Source: JAUVKT01 sp036350795 (lineage in GTDB: Bacteria > Bacteroidota > Bacteroidia > Bacteroidales > VadinHA17). From it: a stretch of DNA of 64,000 nucleotides. The position numbers and the translations under genes were made by a program. Location of the stretch: contig JAZBNV010000101.1 in the NCBI GenBank assembly GCA_036350795.1, positions 3,851-67,850 of the forward strand, given 5' to 3'. Shown here piece by piece: positions 26,241-34,305 of this stretch; position 1 is the first letter of the stretch; each line of letters begins with the position of its first letter. The notes under the pieces were generated by a model. The model was not told the DNA's origin and did no database searches. It saw only the letters and a program-made list of their open reading frames with translations.

Positions 26241-28226
26241 TTAAAGTAAGCCGTTTTTCTTCTCTTTCTCCTTTCTTTTTTCTTCTTCCAGTTGCTTTTT
26301 AAACTCTCTTTTATGGTTTTCAACTTCTTTCCTGTATTCTTCCATTGATTTCCTGTAATCTATTTCAAGGTTTTTCAGCGACTTTTCAATTTCACTCATC
26401 GACTCTTCCATCTCCTTTCTTATCTTTTCATAATCGATATCTTCCATCTCCTGGAGAGATCTCTCAAATTCCCTGCGTATTTCTTCTTTGTCGATATTTT
26501 TTATTTCTTCCATTGCCCGGGCCATTTCTTCCTCAAAATGTTCCAGGTCAAAATCAAGAAATCCTTCCTTTATATCCTTCAGGTCTGTCATTATATCCTG
26601 CATGTCAAATTCAAACTCATCAATTTCCATCAGTGCTTCATCAAGGTCTGCATTAATCTCGTCCATGTCAAATTCTTTTATATCCTGCAGTGATTCTTCG
26701 ATATCCCTTAGCATTTCAGCAACATCCAGTTCTTCAATTTCTTTCATAGCCTCCCGGATTTCTGCCTGCATCTTTTCTACATCAAGTTCCTTTAATTCTG
26801 AAAGACTTTCCTCAATGTCCTCCAGTGCATCGGCCATATCTTCTTCAGCATCAGCAAGATCTTCCCTGGTTTCGTTTACCAGGTCATTATATTTATGATA
26901 TTCTGACTCAGGAATTGTTTTACCATCAATGATCAGCCCGGTTAATTTTCCGTTTTTAAAGCTTAGTGTAACTTCTTTTTCCCTGTTATCTGTTGGGTCC
27001 AGGTAATCCCTGTGAACCCTCCCGCTTATGCGTATGGTATCCTGAACGGCACGAAGCTGGCCAAGCAGTACCGGGGTACTGTCAGGATATGCAGGTTCTG
27101 ATACCGATTCGGGAATTTCAGTAATAACTGTTGCCTTTTCTGCAGGTTCTCTGAACCCTGTTACCAGCATTATTCCCAAAATAACAAGCAGGCTCATAAG
27201 AGCTGATGCCGTTTTATCCATTCTGCTTAATCTTTTTCTTTTCATGTTTGCAATTATTTTTATTCGTTCAAGGGTATTATTGCTTGATCCTGTTGCAGCA
27301 ACTGCAGATACTGGCAGTTTTTCCCTGTTCTCGCTAAGCAGGAGCAAGGCTTTTATATAATTCAATTTTTCATCGGAGTTATTTAACACAATACTGTCGC
27401 AGCAATATTCCCTCTCCTTTCTGATAACTGAGGATATCCACCAGGTAGCCGGATGGTAAAACATTACTATCTCGATAAAGGACTGTATAAGGTTGAGAAA
27501 GAAATCATTTCGCCTGATATGTGCCAGTTCATGAAGCAGGATTGTTTCAAGCTGCTCTGACGGCACCCCGGTGAGACTACCCAGTGGAATAAGAATATAG
27601 GGCTTAAGAGAGCCAATTACCATCGGAGTCTTAGCCAGTGCTGATTCAGCGAGCCTGACAACCTTTCTTATTCCAAGCTTCAGTTTTAAGGAGTTTAGCA
27701 TTTTATTCAGGTCAGCCTTTCTTATCATAATGGCCGATTTCCTTATCCTGCGTGTATAATAAGCACCTCCTGCAAACCTTAGAGCAAGTATTAATATTCC
27801 GGACAACCAGCCGCTTGCGAGTATATAATAATAACGGCCGAACAGTAGCATTATACCTTCTCTAATACCCTTTGAAAGTTCTGCTTCACCTGCAAATGTG
27901 CCGCCTGAATTTATACTTCCTGCTGTGCTGATGCCATTAATTATATAATTATGAGATATTTCATGGTATGCTGCTCCCTGGCCTGAAAACAGTGTTTTAA
28001 AAAATAGCCAGGTGCAGGCTGCAAAGAATATAAGGAGTCCGCTGTACGAAAGTATATACCTGGCCGATGCATTCCACCTTCTGCCAACTGTTAGTATTAG
28101 GAAGAGGAGCAGGGAAATTACTGCACCTATCCACACGGAATGGAAAATTGTCCATCCTATACTGAAAAGCAGGTTATCGGATATATTATTTACCATGTTC
28201 GCCATTGTCCTTCTCAAGTTGTTCAA
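26241..28226 (-). CDS. BlaR1/MecR1-type M56 zinc protease with charged-helix C terminus
   Basis: A 661-residue membrane sensor protease. About five N-terminal helices surround the M56 domain; the zinc motif HELAHIRRN is at 232-236, with the third ligand region EREYCCDS following. A last transmembrane helix is at about 337-357. In BlaR1 a penicillin-binding domain follows; here there is a small beta-like module (RVHRDYLDPTD...LTGLIIDGKTI) and then about 220 residues of highly charged helix made of imperfect repeats rich in E, D, K, I and M (such as EIREAMKEIEELDVAEM). This helix may be a signal-sensing or partner-binding rod. It overlaps the BlaI gene by 41 nt (ATGs at 28226, 28205 and 28196 are all possible starts). 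Confidence 0.88.
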   Translation of the reverse strand: MNNLRRTMANMVNNISDNLLFSIGWTIFHSVWIGAVISLLLFLILTVGRRWNASARYILSYSGLLIFFAACTWLFFKTLFSGQGAAYHEISHNYIINGISTAGSINSGGTFAGEAELSKGIREGIMLLFGRYYYILASGWLSGILILALRFAGGAYYTRRIRKSAIMIRKADLNKMLNSLKLKLGIRKVVRLAESALAKTPMVIGSLKPYILIPLGSLTGVPSEQLETILLHELAHIRRNDFFLNLIQSFIEIVMFYHPATWWISSVIRKEREYCCDSIVLNNSDEKLNYIKALLLLSENREKLPVSAVAATGSSNNTLERIKIIANMKRKRLSRMDKTASALMSLLVILGIMLVTGFREPAEKATVITEIPESVSEPAYPDSTPVLLGQLRAVQDTIRISGRVHRDYLDPTDNREKEVTLSFKNGKLTGLIIDGKTIPESEYHKYNDLVNETREDLADAEEDMADALEDIEESLSELKELDVEKMQAEIREAMKEIEELDVAEMLRDIEESLQDIKEFDMDEINADLDEALMEIDEFEFDMQDIMTDLKDIKEGFLDFDLEHFEEEMARAMEEIKNIDKEEIRREFERSLQEMEDIDYEKIRKEMEESMSEIEKSLKNLEIDYRKSMEEYRKEVENHKREFKKQLEEEKRKEKEKKNGLL

Positions 28227-28584
28227 TAAGTGCCTTTATTTGCTGTAGTTCACTGGCCGAGGCATTGTGATTGCCCAGTGCCTGCATTACCAGGCTGGAG
28301 GCCGAACCGCTGAAAGCTGATTTAAGAAAGCGGTCAAGCAATTCAGCCCTGGTAGTGTCCATATCGCTTACTGGCGTATATATATGTGTCCTTGAGTCTT
28401 TTTCACGGCTCAACAAGCCTTTTTCTGTCATTATCTGCATTAACTTAAGGGTAGTGGTATAGCCAACTTCCTTATCCCTGCCTACCAGGTCATTTACCTC
28501 TCTTACAGTTGAGGGTCCCATATGCCATAGTACCTGGAGTATCTCAAGCTCAGAGTCAGTTGGCCTGATATTTTTCTTCTTCAT
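28186..28584 (-). CDS. BlaI/MecI/CopY-family transcriptional repressor
   Basis: A 132-residue winged-helix repressor. The start at 28584 (MKKKNIRPTDSELEILQVLW) is preferred to an ATG 54 nt upstream, because the family begins with this segment. The core reads TDSELEILQVLWHMGPSTVREVNDLV, then the wing GYTTTLKLMQIMTEKGLLSREKD and the C-terminal dimer helix with the YTPV junction where BlaI is cleaved by the sensor. It is the first gene of a two-gene unit with the M56 protease and overlaps it. Repression of its own promoter is expected from two palindromes just upstream. Confidence 0.92.
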   Translation of the reverse strand: MKKKNIRPTDSELEILQVLWHMGPSTVREVNDLVGRDKEVGYTTTLKLMQIMTEKGLLSREKDSRTHIYTPVSDMDTTRAELLDRFLKSAFSGSASSLVMQALGNHNASASELQQIKALIEQLEKDNGEHGK

Positions 28585-28590
28585 TGTAAT

Positions 28591-28606
28591 TACGAAAGAT
28601 TTCGTA
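28591..28606. promoter_or_regulatory. BlaI-type operator candidate, proximal palindrome
   Basis: The sequence TACGAAAGATTTCGTA is a perfect palindrome with a GA centre. It lies 7 nt upstream of the blaI ATG and has the same half-site (TACGAA) as the distal palindrome. It matches the general TAC...GTA pattern of BlaI/MecI boxes. Confidence 0.62.
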
Positions 28607-28615
28607 ACAAATATA

Positions 28616-28631
28616 TACGAAACAATTCGTA
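28616..28631. promoter_or_regulatory. BlaI-type operator candidate, distal palindrome
   Basis: The sequence TACGAAACAATTCGTA has arms TACGAA and TTCGTA around ACAA. The centre-to-centre distance to the proximal site is 25 bp, so both could be bound on near-opposite or the same DNA face. It lies next to a -7 box TATATTTG on the gene strand (28636-28643), so a bound repressor would cover the transcription start. Confidence 0.62.
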
Positions 28632-28708
28632 TTTGCAAATATACAGGCTATTCTTTTGTTAATAAGAGTGTTAATGATTTGTTAATGGGCATGGAGCCCA
28701 CCTTCGTT

Positions 28709-28732
28709 GTTGTTGATCTCCTGATCAACAAC
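28709..28732. other. perfect 10-bp hairpin in a non-coding stretch
   Basis: Arms GTTGTTGATC and GATCAACAAC around a TCCT loop. It is between blaI and the CBM9-like gene and precedes a 7-bp tandem repeat. There is no T-run, so it is not a classical terminator. Confidence 0.65.
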
Positions 28733-28751
28733 ATTACTTCGGCGGACAAAG

Positions 28752-28800
28752 GCATGGAGCATGGAGCATGGAGCATGGAGCATGGAGCATGGAGCATGGG
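28752..28800. repeat. 7-bp tandem repeat (GCATGGA, seven copies)
   Basis: Six exact copies of GCATGGA and one variant GCATGGG, 49 nt in all. A single related copy (GGCATGGAGCCC) lies about 60 nt to the left. It is non-coding and could vary in copy number between strains. Confidence 0.92.
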
Positions 28801-28912
28801 AAGGCAGGGTGGACAGCTTTATGTTTCGTATTTAATTAGTCATGCTTACACCTATCCGGCTGCCGAAAGACTCGTTTGTAAGCAGAGCCGGCTACAGTGA
28901 AACAGGAATAAC

Positions 28913-30037
28913 TCAGGGCTTTCTTCCTTTAATTGAATATACCCGGCCGGTATTATCGATAACCCAGGTGTTTTCACCACTGGCCGACTCAGTATATGCT
29001 TCGTAGCCCGTAGGTTTTATAAGAATATCGATCCTGGTATCGTAATTAAACCCATAATCTGACAGTGTCCTGACATCACCTGCAAATTCAGAATACTCTG
29101 ATGCATACCTGCGCTGGGCATAGTACAGTTGCCTGAGAACCCATTTTATATCTTCATCTGGATTTTTAACAAATTCCGTGGTGCCCTGGCCTGCAATAAT
29201 ATCAGAAAATTGCATATATCCCCATGTTTCAGGAGCATGCATATTTATTATACCCTGTGGCGACCATACCCAGTTATATTCGGGGTAGGTTTTTCCGGTC
29301 GCCGGGTCAATGTCTTTTTTATATACCCCGTTTATAGCAGAGCTTATCCAGTTAACCCTCGAAAAATTAATTCTCCATTGCCTGCCGTCTGTCGGCTTAG
29401 ATCCCCACTCTTCCAGTACATCGAAGGGGAAAGCCAGTTCAATAATCCATTTTTCGTCTGTATCTTCAGGATTATTGAGTGTGCCATGGATTTTTACAGC
29501 TGTCTTCATCCCATTAATATTCCAAGCGTCAAGCACTCTTCCATAATCCCTGTAAGGACGCGTAAGCAGGAGGTCCCAGACTGTATTATTTGCATTTATC
29601 TCAAACTCGTAGTAACCATGGGTGTCTCCGTCAGGATCTATAAATACTTCAAAGTCATTATCGTAGTATACTACTGTATCCCTTTGCCTGAGATATGCCC
29701 AGATATGCGGTTCATAAAGCTCTGCTGCTATATAGAGGTAATCATCATCCCAGAGCATCTTTACATGAGTTTTATGCAGGGGGGCTGGTTTAACATCACC
29801 TTCAATATCGACAAAGTCTGATGTCCATTCTGCATTTATCCATGAATCCTCGTTAAGCTCACCATCAATAACAATGTTTTCGCCCCTGTAGCAGATATAC
29901 TTCTGGGGATTGAATTCAATTGCTGATTCCGGGAGTCTTTCCATATCACCCGCAGGTATGGAATTATTGTTAACACACGAAAAGGTGGCAGCGGTAAGAA
30001 GTGCCACTAAAATGGAATATTTCGAGGAGTTTGCCAT
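28913..30037 (-). CDS. carbohydrate-binding family 9-like lipoprotein
   Basis: A 374-residue lipoprotein (signal ends TFSC). Residues 50-220 match the CBM9-like beta-sandwich: IDGELNEDSWINAEWTSDFVDIEG, HVKMLWDDDYLYIAAELYEP and FEINANNTVWDLLLTRPYRD. Related proteins bind terminal sugars of glycans or are linked to glycan utilisation and to xylan or ulvan loci. The C-terminal part (about 300-374) is alpha-helical and carries a peptide of WVLRQLYYAQRRYASEYSEFAGD, the kind of segment found in some Bacteroidota CBM9 proteins. The exact ligand is not known. It stands alone with no glycoside hydrolase beside it. Confidence 0.84.
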   Translation of the reverse strand: MANSSKYSILVALLTAATFSCVNNNSIPAGDMERLPESAIEFNPQKYICYRGENIVIDGELNEDSWINAEWTSDFVDIEGDVKPAPLHKTHVKMLWDDDYLYIAAELYEPHIWAYLRQRDTVVYYDNDFEVFIDPDGDTHGYYEFEINANNTVWDLLLTRPYRDYGRVLDAWNINGMKTAVKIHGTLNNPEDTDEKWIIELAFPFDVLEEWGSKPTDGRQWRINFSRVNWISSAINGVYKKDIDPATGKTYPEYNWVWSPQGIINMHAPETWGYMQFSDIIAGQGTTEFVKNPDEDIKWVLRQLYYAQRRYASEYSEFAGDVRTLSDYGFNYDTRIDILIKPTGYEAYTESASGENTWVIDNTGRVYSIKGRKP

Positions 30038-30126
30038 ATTGATTTATTATTTTGTTTGACTCTGGTCTGTTATTAAAATAACATTTCATTCTTATACAAG
30101 AACATATAAAAATAGCAAAATACATG

Positions 30127-30134
30127 TATATTTG
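30127..30134 (+). promoter_or_regulatory. candidate -7 box upstream of glyA
   Basis: TATATTTG lies 86 nt before the glyA ATG. No good -33 TTG is in place. A short hairpin (AGGTAG/CTACCT, 30171-30183) lies in the putative leader. Confidence 0.3.
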
Positions 30135-30220
30135 TTTAAACTTATTTACTCCTGTGTGTTTATTATAGGTAGGTAGTCTACCTGATTAACTTGTAACTTT
30201 ATTAAAAATATATAGAAACA

Positions 30221-31501
30221 ATGGAGAGAGATACGCTGATTTTTGATCTTATTGAAGAGGAGCGTCAACGCCAGGTAAATGGCATTGAGCTTATTGCATC
30301 CGAAAATTTTGTCAGCCCGCAGGTTCTTGAAGCCATGGGTTCGGTTATGACAAATAAATACGCCGAGGGTTATCCGGGAAAAAGATATTATGGCGGTTGT
30401 GAAGTTGTGGATAAGTCTGAGCAGCTTGCAATAGACCGCTTGAAAAAGATTTATAATGCCGGGTATGCAAATGTGCAGCCTCATTCAGGTGCACAGGCAA
30501 ATATGGCAGTATTCCTTACAGTACTTAAGCCGGGCGATACCTTTATGGGACTTGACCTGTCGCATGGAGGTCACCTTTCTCACGGTTCGCATGTAAACTC
30601 TTCAGGTATTCTATATAAACCGGTTGCCTACGGTGTAAAAGAAGATACAGGTTTGGTCGATTATGACATGATGGAAGAAGTTGCCCACAGGGAGAAACCT
30701 AAAATGATTATTGGCGGAGCCTCTGCCTATTCGCGCGAATGGGATTATAAGAGAATGCGGGAGATTGCCGACAGTATTGGTGCAATATTTATGGTTGATA
30801 TGGCTCATCCGGCCGGTCTGATTGCTGCCGGATTGCTTGATAATCCCCTGGAATATGCACATATAGTAACTTCTACCACACACAAGACCCTTCGCGGACC
30901 TCGCGGTGGTATTATACTGCTTGGTAAGGATTTTGAAAACCCATGGGGTGAAACAACTCCTAAAGGGGAGATAAAAATGATGTCAGCAATGCTTAATTCA
31001 GCTGTATTTCCCGGTATTCAGGGAGGGCCGCTCGAACATGTTATTGCTGCAAAGGCTGTTTCTTTCGCCGAGGCACTAACTCCTGAATACAGGACTTACC
31101 AGGCCCAGGTAAAGAAGAATGCAGCGCATATGGCAGATGAGTTTGTGAACAGGGGTTATAAGGTAATCTCGGGCGGGACAGATAACCATTCAATGCTTAT
31201 AGATCTCAGGACAAAATTTCCTGAAATAACAGGTAAAATGGTAGAAAATACCCTGGTAAAGGCTCATATTACCGTTAATAAGAATATGGTGCCATTCGAC
31301 TCACGATCGCCTTTCCAGACTTCGGGTCTGAGGATCGGTACTCCTGCCATAACTACACGCGGAGTAAAGGAGGACCTTATGGGTACAATGGTCGATCTTA
31401 TAGATGAGGTAATATCAAATATTGATAATGAGGCAGTAATCAGTAATGTTGGCGAAAGGGTAGTCAGGCTGATGAAGGATATGCCTCTGTTTAAAATGTA
31501 G
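30221..31501 (+). CDS. glyA: serine hydroxymethyltransferase
   Basis: A 426-residue PLP enzyme that interconverts serine and glycine with transfer of a one-carbon unit to tetrahydrofolate. Lys222 in VTSTTHKTLRGPRGG is the PLP lysine, GASAYSREWDY binds the cofactor region and MVDMAHPAGL holds the Asp for the pyridine nitrogen. The N-terminal IELIASENFVS and YAEGYPGKRYYGGCE segments are standard. The length fits the family (about 415-430). It is transcribed alone from a leader of about 90 nt. Confidence 0.97.
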   Translation: MERDTLIFDLIEEERQRQVNGIELIASENFVSPQVLEAMGSVMTNKYAEGYPGKRYYGGCEVVDKSEQLAIDRLKKIYNAGYANVQPHSGAQANMAVFLTVLKPGDTFMGLDLSHGGHLSHGSHVNSSGILYKPVAYGVKEDTGLVDYDMMEEVAHREKPKMIIGGASAYSREWDYKRMREIADSIGAIFMVDMAHPAGLIAAGLLDNPLEYAHIVTSTTHKTLRGPRGGIILLGKDFENPWGETTPKGEIKMMSAMLNSAVFPGIQGGPLEHVIAAKAVSFAEALTPEYRTYQAQVKKNAAHMADEFVNRGYKVISGGTDNHSMLIDLRTKFPEITGKMVENTLVKAHITVNKNMVPFDSRSPFQTSGLRIGTPAITTRGVKEDLMGTMVDLIDEVISNIDNEAVISNVGERVVRLMKDMPLFKM

Positions 31502-31623
31502 CATCTTATTTACTCCTTCTCTAATGAGGAAGGCGGATAGTGGAGGCCTGGTAAAAAAGACCTATGTGATACCATATATAACTTTTTACTATCTTTACAA
31601 ATAAACTCTAGCAGACTTTATTA

Positions 31624-32016
31624 ATGAGTAGCCGTAAATTATTGTTTGTAGTTGATGATGATCCTTTTATCAATCAATTGATTGTGAAGAGATTTAACTC
31701 GGATAATATCCTTGTTGAAGCCTTTGAATATGGTGAAGAATGTATTGAAGTTCTCAGCAGGAAACCAGATCTAATTATCCTTGACTATTATTTCTTTAAA
31801 TCAGGTACCGACGTAATGAACGGGATGGAGGTTTTTGATAAGATCAGGGAGGTAGATGAGGATGTACCGGTAATAATGTTATCGGGGCAGGACAGGGGCG
31901 ATATTGTACTGGAACTTGCCAGGAAGGGCATCACCGATTATGTTATAAAGGATAATTCCCTTATTTCAAACCTTGAAGCTGCCATTAAGGAAATCCTGGG
32001 CAGTAATATCTTCTAA
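31624..32016 (+). CDS. stand-alone response-regulator receiver protein
   Basis: A 130-residue CheY-like receiver without an output domain. The acidic pair is Asp12/Asp13, the phospho-acceptor is Asp54 in IILDYYF, the switch residue is Ser87 in IMLSG, and Lys109 in DYVIKD closes the active site. An insertion near residue 60 (KSGTDVMNGMEV) is slightly longer than in CheY. Such proteins act in phosphorelays or as protein partners. No histidine kinase is adjacent, so its partner is unknown. It is 4 nt from the TSUP gene downstream. Confidence 0.9.
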   Translation: MSSRKLLFVVDDDPFINQLIVKRFNSDNILVEAFEYGEECIEVLSRKPDLIILDYYFFKSGTDVMNGMEVFDKIREVDEDVPVIMLSGQDRGDIVLELARKGITDYVIKDNSLISNLEAAIKEILGSNIF

Positions 32017-32020
32017 ATAT

Positions 32021-32785
32021 ATGGAATGGTATATATACCCTGCAATAATCCTGGTTGGGCTTATTGCAGGTTTTATTAATACCCTCGCCGGTAGCGGCTC
32101 ACTGCTTACCCTGCCTTTGCTTATGTTCCTGGGCCTGCCTGCCAATATAGCAAACGGTACAAACCGGGTCGCTATTTTTCTCCAGAATGTTGTTGCAGTT
32201 GGGTCTTTTCGTAAAAAAGAAGTGTTCCAGTATAGCGAGGCTACATGGCTGGTTATACCGGCTTCAGTTGGGGCCATACTGGGATCACTGGTTGCCGTTC
32301 ATTTCAATGAGCATATTTTAAGCCTCTTTATTGGAGGTTTACTCGTGTTTATGTTTATTATTATACTTCTGAAGCCCGATCGCTGGATTAAGGAGCAGGC
32401 CGGCAGGATAGATGGCAGTCCCAGGTTCTGGAGCATTATAATATTCTTCTTTATAGGCGTTTACGGGGGCTTTATCCAGGCAGGGGTGGGGTTTTTCCTG
32501 CTTGCCGGACTGGTGCTTAATGTTGGGGCTGATTTACTTAAGGCCAATGCCCTGAAGGTATTTATTATACTTGTTTATACCGGCGTGGCCCTTGTTGTTT
32601 TCTTTATTAACGGGCAGGTAAATCTTAAGATAGGTTTAATACTGGCTGTTGGGAATATGCTGGGAGCATGGATAGGCACTAATGTTGCCGTATCCTGGGG
32701 CCCGAAATTCGTTCGCATAATATTACTGCTGGCAATATTCGTTTCAGCCCTGAAACTGCTGGGTGTTTTTGAATTGATTTTTTAG
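32021..32785 (+). CDS. TauE/SafE (TSUP) family membrane transporter
   Basis: A 254-residue membrane protein with about eight helices. The TSUP signature is the N-terminal LVGLIAGFINTLAGSGSLLTLPLL segment, repeated as the second half VYGGFIQAGVGFFLLAGLV. Family members export sulfite, sulfoacetate or related anions. The start at 32021 (MEWYIYPAIILVGLI) is taken over an upstream in-frame ATG that lies inside the receiver gene. The gap of 4 nt to that gene suggests an operon, but no function links them. Confidence 0.87.
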   Translation: MEWYIYPAIILVGLIAGFINTLAGSGSLLTLPLLMFLGLPANIANGTNRVAIFLQNVVAVGSFRKKEVFQYSEATWLVIPASVGAILGSLVAVHFNEHILSLFIGGLLVFMFIIILLKPDRWIKEQAGRIDGSPRFWSIIIFFFIGVYGGFIQAGVGFFLLAGLVLNVGADLLKANALKVFIILVYTGVALVVFFINGQVNLKIGLILAVGNMLGAWIGTNVAVSWGPKFVRIILLLAIFVSALKLLGVFELIF

Positions 32786-32833
32786 CCGGCAAAACTCTTA
32801 TCGGTAAACTTTATAACTCAACTGAATAAGAAG

Positions 32834-32914
32834 GTTGATAAAGTTGAAAAAGTTGATAAAGTTGATAAAGTTGATAGAGTTGAAAAAGTTGATAAAGTTT
32901 ATAATGTTGATAGA
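32834..32914. repeat. 9-bp tandem repeat (GTTGATAAA type, nine copies)
   Basis: Nine 9-nt units, each starting GTTGA or GTTTA: GTTGATAAA four times, GTTGAAAAA twice, GTTGATAGA twice, GTTTATAAT once. The period is a multiple of three, so a reading frame (V-D-K type) is open through it, but no start codon or gene uses it. It lies between two convergent genes. Confidence 0.92.
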
Positions 32915-32938
32915 AATATTCAACAGCTTATAATATTC

Positions 32939-33925
32939 TTACCTTAAAATAAAGTGGTAGGTAATGCTTCCTTTTTGTATTACCGGGGCATCGGGTTTAG
33001 GGTTGAATTTGGCGGTTAAAGCAGCCTCCCTGGCTACCCTGAGGAAGTATTCTTCAAGTGTTGTAGATCCTTTAACACCGGGTGTCGCCTTTGTTACGTT
33101 ACCATTTCTGTCGACAGTAACTTCAACCACAACAATACCTTCGCTCTGAATGTCATATTTGGGTTTAGGCAAGGACTGGGCCTGTCTGCCAGCCAGATCA
33201 TAAGAAACTCCTTCAGTGCCTGTGCCGCCTCCTTCACCGTATTTTGCAGCTCCTACAGCTCCTGTTTCGACACCCTGGTTACCTTCTCCTCCTGCTATTC
33301 CCTGGTTTGTGCCTGTGCCGCTACCCTGGGTGTTGGATAATGCATTCTGGGTCCTGTTGCGTATATTTGCCAATCTTTTTGCCTGCTCTTCAGCTTCTTT
33401 CCTTAGCCTTGCTTCCTCCTCTGCAATACGTTGCCTTTCTGCTTCTTCCCGGGCTTTTCTAATTCTTTCTTCTTCAAGTTTCTGCAGCCTTAATTTCTCG
33501 GCTTCTGCTTCTGCCTTTTTCCTGGCTTCTTCTACCGGGTCGGGTTGCTCTACCTTTTTTTCAACAACTGGTGCTTCTTCAAATTCCTGTGTCAGGTTTT
33601 CTTCCTGTACTTCGGCTACTTCCTCAACAGTGCTGCTTATGTCTTCAACTACATCTTCTGTAAGCGGATCGGTTTCGCCCTCATCGGGAGGAGAACTTTC
33701 TTCAGCAGCAGCCGATGAAGCTGCAGGTTCCATAATTCCCGAGCCAGTGTCGTCATAACCAAAATTTACCAGTATGCCTTCTTCCTGAGGCGGCGGATCA
33801 ACTTTATGAAAGCCGGTCAGAAGCAATAAAGCCACCACTACCAGGTGAAAAATTATGGTACCAATAAGGCCCTTGGATCTTTCATTTGGAAAGCGGTACA
33901 AATCTTTATTTGGGACTTGTTGCAA
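32939..33925 (-). CDS. TonB/TolA-like energy transducer
   Basis: A 328-residue protein: a cytoplasmic tail, one transmembrane helix (GLIGTIIFHLVVVALLLLTG, about 19-38), a Pro/Glu linker, a long charged helix (about 130-195, rich in E, R, K and A as in TolA), a Gly-rich stretch (GSGTGTNQG...) and a C-terminal TonB-like domain (EGIVVVEVTVDRNGNVTKATP) that binds outer-membrane receptors. It is the third gene of an ExbB-ExbD-TonB operon and overlaps exbD by 20 nt. It could serve either TonB-dependent transport or Tol-type envelope constriction. Confidence 0.9.
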   Translation of the reverse strand: MQQVPNKDLYRFPNERSKGLIGTIIFHLVVVALLLLTGFHKVDPPPQEEGILVNFGYDDTGSGIMEPAASSAAAEESSPPDEGETDPLTEDVVEDISSTVEEVAEVQEENLTQEFEEAPVVEKKVEQPDPVEEARKKAEAEAEKLRLQKLEEERIRKAREEAERQRIAEEEARLRKEAEEQAKRLANIRNRTQNALSNTQGSGTGTNQGIAGGEGNQGVETGAVGAAKYGEGGGTGTEGVSYDLAGRQAQSLPKPKYDIQSEGIVVVEVTVDRNGNVTKATPGVKGSTTLEEYFLRVAREAALTAKFNPKPDAPVIQKGSITYHFILR

Positions 33926-34298
33926 GAATCAGTTTATATTTATTGTCTTTCGCTATGTTCAGAACCTTTACCGCGTATTCAATTGGTACTGTTTTATCAA
34001 CATGGAGAGATACGTAGGTATCCTCAGCATTACCAATTCTTTCAGCAAGTACTGCTTCCAGGTTGCTGAAGTCAACAGGTTGATCTTCAACGTAGTACTG
34101 AAGATCCCTGGTAATAGAAACCGTTGTGAGAGGCTTTGCATTGGCCTGGTTGGCACCTTTGGGCAACAACAGTTTAAGAGCTGTGGGATGTATCAGTGTA
34201 GATGTTATCATAAAAAATATAAGCAGCAGGAACACTATATCCGACATTCCTGCCATGCTGAAGCTTACACTAATCTTATTCCTTGATCTTATAGCCAT
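33906..34298 (-). CDS. ExbD/TolR family biopolymer transport protein
   Basis: A 130-residue protein with one transmembrane helix near residues 17-37. The proton-carrying Asp20 is in the MSDIVFLLLIFFM motif of ExbD/TolR. The periplasmic part is short. It couples the ExbB proton channel to the TonB/TolA protein encoded next. It is 7 nt from exbB and overlaps the tonB start. Bacteroidota loci often have two exbD genes; only one is seen. Confidence 0.93.
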   Translation of the reverse strand: MAIRSRNKISVSFSMAGMSDIVFLLLIFFMITSTLIHPTALKLLLPKGANQANAKPLTTVSITRDLQYYVEDQPVDFSNLEAVLAERIGNAEDTYVSLHVDKTVPIEYAVKVLNIAKDNKYKLILATSPK

Positions 34299-34305
34299 AA
34301 TACCT

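Noticed and set aside
28679..28900. Short ORF spanning the 7-bp tandem repeat
   Set aside because: The predicted peptide is just the repeat translated; a repeat of seven bases is not a codon multiple, so no stable protein is implied.
5993..30037. A polysaccharide utilisation locus linking GH92, GH29 and the CBM9-like protein
   Set aside because: The genes are separated by many kilobases of unrelated genes, and no SusD, hybrid two-component or ECF sigma regulator accompanies them. The SusC-type fragment at the left edge may belong to a separate locus.
33216..33758. Long plus-strand ORF opposite the tonB gene
   Set aside because: It is a low-complexity shadow of the charged and Gly-rich TonB linker read in the opposite strand; it has no start context or family signature.
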